Origin: Tubiluchus corallicola
Taxonomy: Eukaryota > Priapulida > Priapulimorpha > Priapulimorphida > Tubiluchidae
Assembly (NCBI GenBank): GCA_030141605.1
Contig: JAQGDQ010000052.1
Location: 620,001 to 684,000, forward strand
DNA: 64,000 bases
Direction: 5' to 3'
The notes beneath the pieces were generated by a model. It was not told the DNA's origin. It saw nothing but the letters and a program-made list of their open reading frames with translations, and made no database searches. Positions within the stretch are counted from its first letter, which is position 1. Each line of letters begins with the position of its first letter. Shown here in pieces: positions 39,901 through 45,900 of the stretch. Made by a program: the position numbers and the translations under genes.

Positions 39901-42900
39901 CACCTTTACTTTTCAACGCTCTCGCCCAAGCATAGCGACTGAAACAATCCACCACTGTTAACATGCATTTGTAGCTATCATTATAATTGGATAGTGTGTC
40001 CATAATTACCAGATCGGCTTGCCATTGATAATCGATTCCAAGAGTCAAAGTTGGGCAGGTGGCATATTTACTGTGTCTGGCATCCTTGTGGAGGGTATAA
40101 GTGGGTTGTGCACTCAACCATTCGTGGACACGACGCATCATGTCACCAGTGGCATGTTTCAAAGCACGCACTGCCATAACCGGCCGGATGACGCAAATCG
40201 TAATAGATCTCACCTAATCTTCTGCCCCTAGTCTCACCCATTCTCTAGCTCTGGACGAGAATTGCCATCGCCGCCGCTGTTGTTCCTGCTGCTGTTGAGG
40301 CAGTAGTTTTCCAGTGGTTCGTTTATTAGAAGGTGGTGGCGGTGACGTCGTTTCGATATCGGCTACTAGGCGTCAATGTGCCAGAGACGATGGGGGCACT
40401 GCCACTCCCAGCCTTTCGCGCTACTCTTGCTGCTGATGCCCCCTCTCTAAATTTGTCTTAGCCGTTTTACCCAACAGAGCCATAGTTACACTTATTTCTT
40501 TCAGATGACGAAAAGTCGGACCATCCACGGGGCGGAGACATCTTCTCGCTAGTTGTGGCATATTTTATCAAGTCCACCAGGTGTGTGCCACTCACTGCTC
40601 GTCCCTCATGCACGAAACGCCCCATTTCGTCCCAACGTGTTCAATGGGCCTTCAAAAAGGAGAGAATTTTTTGACCCCTGCTCTTGTACTTGGCGGGTAA
40701 TGCCTCGATTATGTGAGTGTCTTTCAGTCGGGTTCCGGTAGCACCGCCATCTTCTTTGCCCGTAGAGGAGATCGTTTTCATATATTTGATCTCCTCATTT
40801 CACTTCTCATCTTATTTTTCACATCGGGTGGTAAACCTCGAACGGACAATTAGGCCATTTTCTGTTGAATTTCCACAGTTTTCTGCTTGGCAGGCGTGTC
40901 TAGAATGATGCGCGCATGTTTTAACCTGTTATACTCCGCCAATGGTAGTAAAAACATCTGAGAATACATTTTCTGTTTCTTTCTTTTTTATCGCGGAATG
41001 TCTTGACCATCCTGGCCACGCTGGCGGCAACAGAAGTGGCACCAAATATGCCGGCCAAGAGGGGTATGATTGGAAATATTCCACCTTTTTGCATTAACGC
41101 ACGTCTTCTGGCCTTCAGTGTGGAACCGGCACGTGCCAATTTTGCGATGATCCCTTAATGCCTTTACCTGTTTGGGTTTCAACTTTACATTACCACGTAG
41201 TATGTTGAGAGCGCATCTGCTAAAAAATTAATTGCATCGGCATCGGCCCACTTTAACATCTCTCTCCTATCTTGAGGTTTGGCAGAAGCCAGTTGCTTGA
41301 GAAAAGGCTTGTGACGTCTAATACGAGCTTGTGCCATTTTTACCGCTGCTATTGGTTAGATGACTCATGCAGCATGCGTCATTTTGGTTATCTCATTTTT
41401 GGGGAAGAAAAACCAATTGTGGTGCTTCGTGCGGAAATATGTTACTTCTCATGCGAGTGCCATCATTGGTTTCCTGACACAAGTCGAATAGCATGTAAGA
41501 AAAGGGTGCTGCAGTGGCACGCTCGAAAGCGTCCACAAAAGATTTCGATTTACCCGGATACATTTGTCTACCCAACACTTCCACCTGCATCTTGTCGCGT
41601 CGATTTTTGAATAACACCAAGTAGTGGGTGTTTATACTGCACGTTCTCGATTCTTTTCTCTGTTGAAAAGGATTCTGCGTGATGAAAACCACGAAACACA
41701 GTTTGTGGTGTACTAGCTTTGTGAACCAATCGGTCAGTCGCTTGGAAGTGGCTAGTTCCGTCATCATGTCGTCCACCTCCACCAGATCTCCCACAGGTAT
41801 TCCAACGTTTATGTCCTTGCAGTACTCCACTTCTCGCAATTCTTCGTGACATGAGGGTCGTGGGGGAGGTGTTTACGAAAGCCACAACACCCTGTCTGGT
41901 TTAGTGTCGAACAACACATTCCGATGGAGGACTAAATTTTTTACAAAAGTGGTTTTCCTGGCACGACTGGGTCTGGCCACCAACATAGTGCTACCAAATT
42001 TCAATCTCACATCGTAAATTTGATCAAATTTACGAATAATCAACGAATAAATTAATCGGCCTTCCTTTATATATGTTTATCAAAAAATAAATAAAAAAAT
42101 ATCACGCGGCTTACAGAAAAAAAAAACGGTTGCAGCACTTGGAAAAATATCTCCCTCCAGGCAATAATTAAGTTGTCATTAAAAAATAATCCCAGCCAAT
42201 AAAATTAAATCGTTGTTTATCGACAAACCGAGGACTCGTCATCGTTGCAAAATAAATCTAGACAATAATTAAATCGTCATTTATTAACAAAAGGGGATTT
42301 GATGACACGAGAAGAGAAGTGGTCGTGGAGAATTTAGTGATGCCCCCCCCGAGAGTCCCAGAAGATCTCCCTCATTGAGAAAGCAGGACGATTCCATTAT
42401 CCTCATCCCGAAGGGTGAGACGGGACGACTGGGGGTACCCAACCCCGCGGGCAGGGTCGTAATTCATCCCACCCCTCCAGCAGAATCGGTAGGACCAATT
42501 TAATCCCCTAATCACCTAAAAACAAAAGAAAATTAAGGCAATACAAAAAAATACGGACCAATGCATTTCACAGTGCGGGGGACATAATTGGGCAATTAAA
42601 GGAAATTAAATCACCCGAAAAAAGACATTACACACTACTATGATGGACGAAGGTGTAGTTGCTGCTTTTAAAGTGTGTTCTCTGTGCCGCACTTTTGACC
42701 AATTGATTGCTGAAACTGATGGTGAAGAAAAGCCGACTATTCGAAAGTACTGGCACGCGTACAACACTTTGCACTGTTTACAATACGTTAAAGAATGCAC
42801 AAATTTTTTATAAAAAACAAAAGAAAGAAAACGAGGAAGAGGAAAAAATGACTGAAGGAGAGAAGGCTATGTTTCATATTTAAAATTTAAGGTACAGAAA

Positions 42901-45900
42901 TATTTTGTTTTAACATTTTAGCATTGTAGCATTTTAATTAAAGAAACGCTGCAGAATTGTAAGCATAAAGCCATATAGTGCTTAATTCATGGGCCAAATG
43001 TTATTTATTTTTATCCTGTAAAAAAACAGAACCTTTTAAGACAGCCAGGCTTCAGTGGTTTTCGCCACCTTGCAAGCAACTGAACGTTTTTACATAGCCA
43101 AGCACTATCGATTTTTGCTCCTGGAATGCAACTGAATGCTCTTACATTGTTTCTAATGGAAAACAATGTTTCATTTTGCTACGTTTAACAACGCCTTTTG
43201 CCGGAACTCACTGTAGCAGCGAACGATATTTTGGCTCGCACTCATTAGTACAGGTTAATAGGGTTAAGCATTCTTTTACAAAAAGCAAATTCTAATCGAA
43301 TCATAATCGTTACTGTAAATCTCGAATCAGGTTGAATTTCGAGATTGCAAATCCAAGTCGAATTGTAGTTCAGTTTCGAAGATTATAGAATATTTTTTAG
43401 AATCGATTTTGAATCTCTAATAAAAAGCTGCCTCCCAAAAATCATGAAAATTACTTGACTTTATTCTGCAGTGAAAACACTAATGATTTGTTTTTTCTAA
43501 ATTTATGCACAGAAACCACAGCTAAACTGTGCTGGCTGCATGATATTTCAAACGTTTTAATAACAAACAACATACTTAGTCGATGGGCTGAATTATTAAA
43601 ATCCATACGTTTGAATCGAGTTTCAAACTAAAAAGCTCGATCGAATCGAATTGGCTATCATTAGCACGCTCACATAATTTTTGTTGCTTCTAGGTGTGTG
43701 ATCAAAAATGTAACAGCAGTAGGCACTGTCCAATGAGCAGTGAGAGATTATGTTTTGAATGTACCATAAAAAAGAAAACAAATACAGCTTATTGCTTTTT
43801 TTAATTTGGAGCAATTTCAAAGTTGCATTTATCACAAGGACAGTAACCAGTTACATTTTACGGTGGAATATTTTTTGTATGTTCTACTTGTTGGTCAACC
43901 TTTCAGCCGGTGCAAAATCTGTTGCAAGTATACAAATTCATACAACAATATTGATGTGCATCAAGTTACTATACAGCTACAGAGTGCAGAGGCAGTTGAT
44001 TTACAATCTCGTAATGCCTTAGCATATTTGAATAACTACCAAGTGTAAACACTTAGAGTGTTTGAATAATTTTTGCAAATTTTACACAAAATAAATTTTC
44101 TGCAGTTTTATGTTGAACAGTTTTAGATACAGGCATACGTGAAAAATTTGCAAATCACCTTATTAATTACTCTATTGAATAAAAAATCTAAATGTTATAT
44201 TTATTGTGCTAGAAAGAATATTTGGCGTTCTTTCAGAAAGTACTTAGGTTAAAACTAGTATCTTAAGCAGTTAGGCCGTTGTGAGCACTTTTGTTCCGGG
44301 ATGACAAAACTATTAAGTTTTTCTGAAGGAGTTAAAGGAAGACCGGATGATTGTTTAGACTCAATCTCATTTTAATTTACTGTCCAAAATATACATTTTC
44401 TTGCATATAAAAGTTAACAATTGTTTCTTATACTTGAATAATTAGCTTAGAAAGTTAATTAATGGTAACCGAACACAGCTATTGCTTACGTCAGAAACTA
44501 ACCACAGTTTGTTTTTCTCTTGCGCATCAAGTGCATTGGTATAAGTGTTACAGTACTGTTTAAACACACGATGTCACGAAGAATGGGCTCTTCATCATAT
44601 GGTGTCAGAAACTAACACTGCAGTTCATGATCATGCTTATCACGGTACTGCCTTATATTTGTCGGCCACGCGAATGTGACAAAGAAGCGCCGCTGCCAAT
44701 CTTCATTGATCTGAGCGTAGCTTTGAAAGTTTAACGAAATTTGAGTGTCCGAGGTAATTATTATTTAATCTAAGCTTTGATTTAAAAAAAGGTATTGTAG
44801 TTTTCAGTACTTTAGAACATTCTTTGTTCTGAACTAATGTTTACATAATCATCCGGTTTTCCTTTCAAACAAGTGGCTCTTAATTTTGTGAAAAAAAAAC
44901 AGATTATTACCGTTTTGGGAGAAACTCCCTCTATTTTCTCACCCATATGAGCTACAAGATCTACTGACAGGGTAAGTGGCATTTTCTTTATGAATTCGCA
45001 TGTAATACCACTCAAAAAAGGGGATGCTTTTCCAATGGATACTTTATCCCACACACCGACCTGTCTCAGAAAGTAGGTATTCTGCAACAGAAAAAAAACT
45101 AAAGCATTAAATGAGTTTATTGCTGTACCAGAAATTGCTGGCATCAAAGAAGATTATCTTTGTATCAGCTCTAGCCTATACTACTAAACGTTTTTGTCCT
45201 CTTACAGTTGACTCTTTATTTGAAAGCATTTGGTTATGGGTCAGCAAATCTTGGCGTAAGTAATAACATTCAATTTGTCTCATGGAAATAATACATTTCA
45301 ATGTACAACAACTATATTTCTCGACATAGGTAGCATTCGTCTTCAATTCTCACTGTCGGTTTTTGCCTCCTAGTGAAGTCAATGATCAATCAACAAGGAT
45401 GTAACTCACACTATTCAGTTTGGTTCACTGAAACTTTCCATCGGCCACATACAACCACAGTTACTCGACACGGAAAGCAATGGTGTTCTTGACACTGCAG
45501 CACTGTCATTTGCCCCCAACAAAAAATTTTCTCATCATGAATAACTCATGCTCAACTATTTACTAGACCTCGATTCCATCTAGCTACACATAAAATTGTG
45601 ATTCAAGAGCTGTAGGAGACCCTGCCTAAAGAAATAAGAAGCCTTACCTACTATGAGGCCATTGTGTATCCTGTGTGTTTCATGACCCCAGCCCATGACC
45701 ATATTAAAGAAACAAAAAGGCTCAGAAAATAAAATAGTAATAACTAGTGAACATTTTTGAGTAAGTCAAAACCAAGGACAGACTCTGTTTGTATTTACAA
45801 ATACAAAAACTTTTTCAAAATAATTAACAACATGGTTGTGCATGCCATTAATACTATATATGAAATTAGAACTAGCCACCTTTGACCTATGGGTCAACTG

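Larger units (their letters stand above)
34020..42639. mobile_element. Polinton/Maverick element, internally deleted, 8.6 kb
   Basis: Terminal inverted repeats start AGTAGTGTGTAATG at 34020 and end with its complement at 42639; identical 6-bp flanks ATGATG (34014-34019 and 42640-42645) are the target duplication expected for Polinton integration. Left half, plus strand: DNA polymerase B remains. Right half, minus strand, in transcription order: packaging ATPase, small basic/hydrophobic protein, conserved helical protein, integrase, capsid-type protein. Full-length Polintons are usually 15-20 kb, so half is missing, including the polymerase core and probably a capsid gene and the protease. All genes have shifts or stops; the copy is dead. 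Confidence 0.9.
33050..43215 (+). mobile_element. pogo/Tigger-like DNA transposon split by a Polinton
   Basis: Left end region (about 33055-33180) has the run of GCGACG, TTAACGACG, GCTTAACGTCG and TTTAACAACG typical of Tigger termini. The right end region (about 43180-43215) carries TTTAACAACGCC and CGGAACTCACTG in the inverted sense. Transposase pieces flank the Polinton on both sides. Boundaries and the TA target duplication are not exact, since both ends have diverged. Confidence 0.55.
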
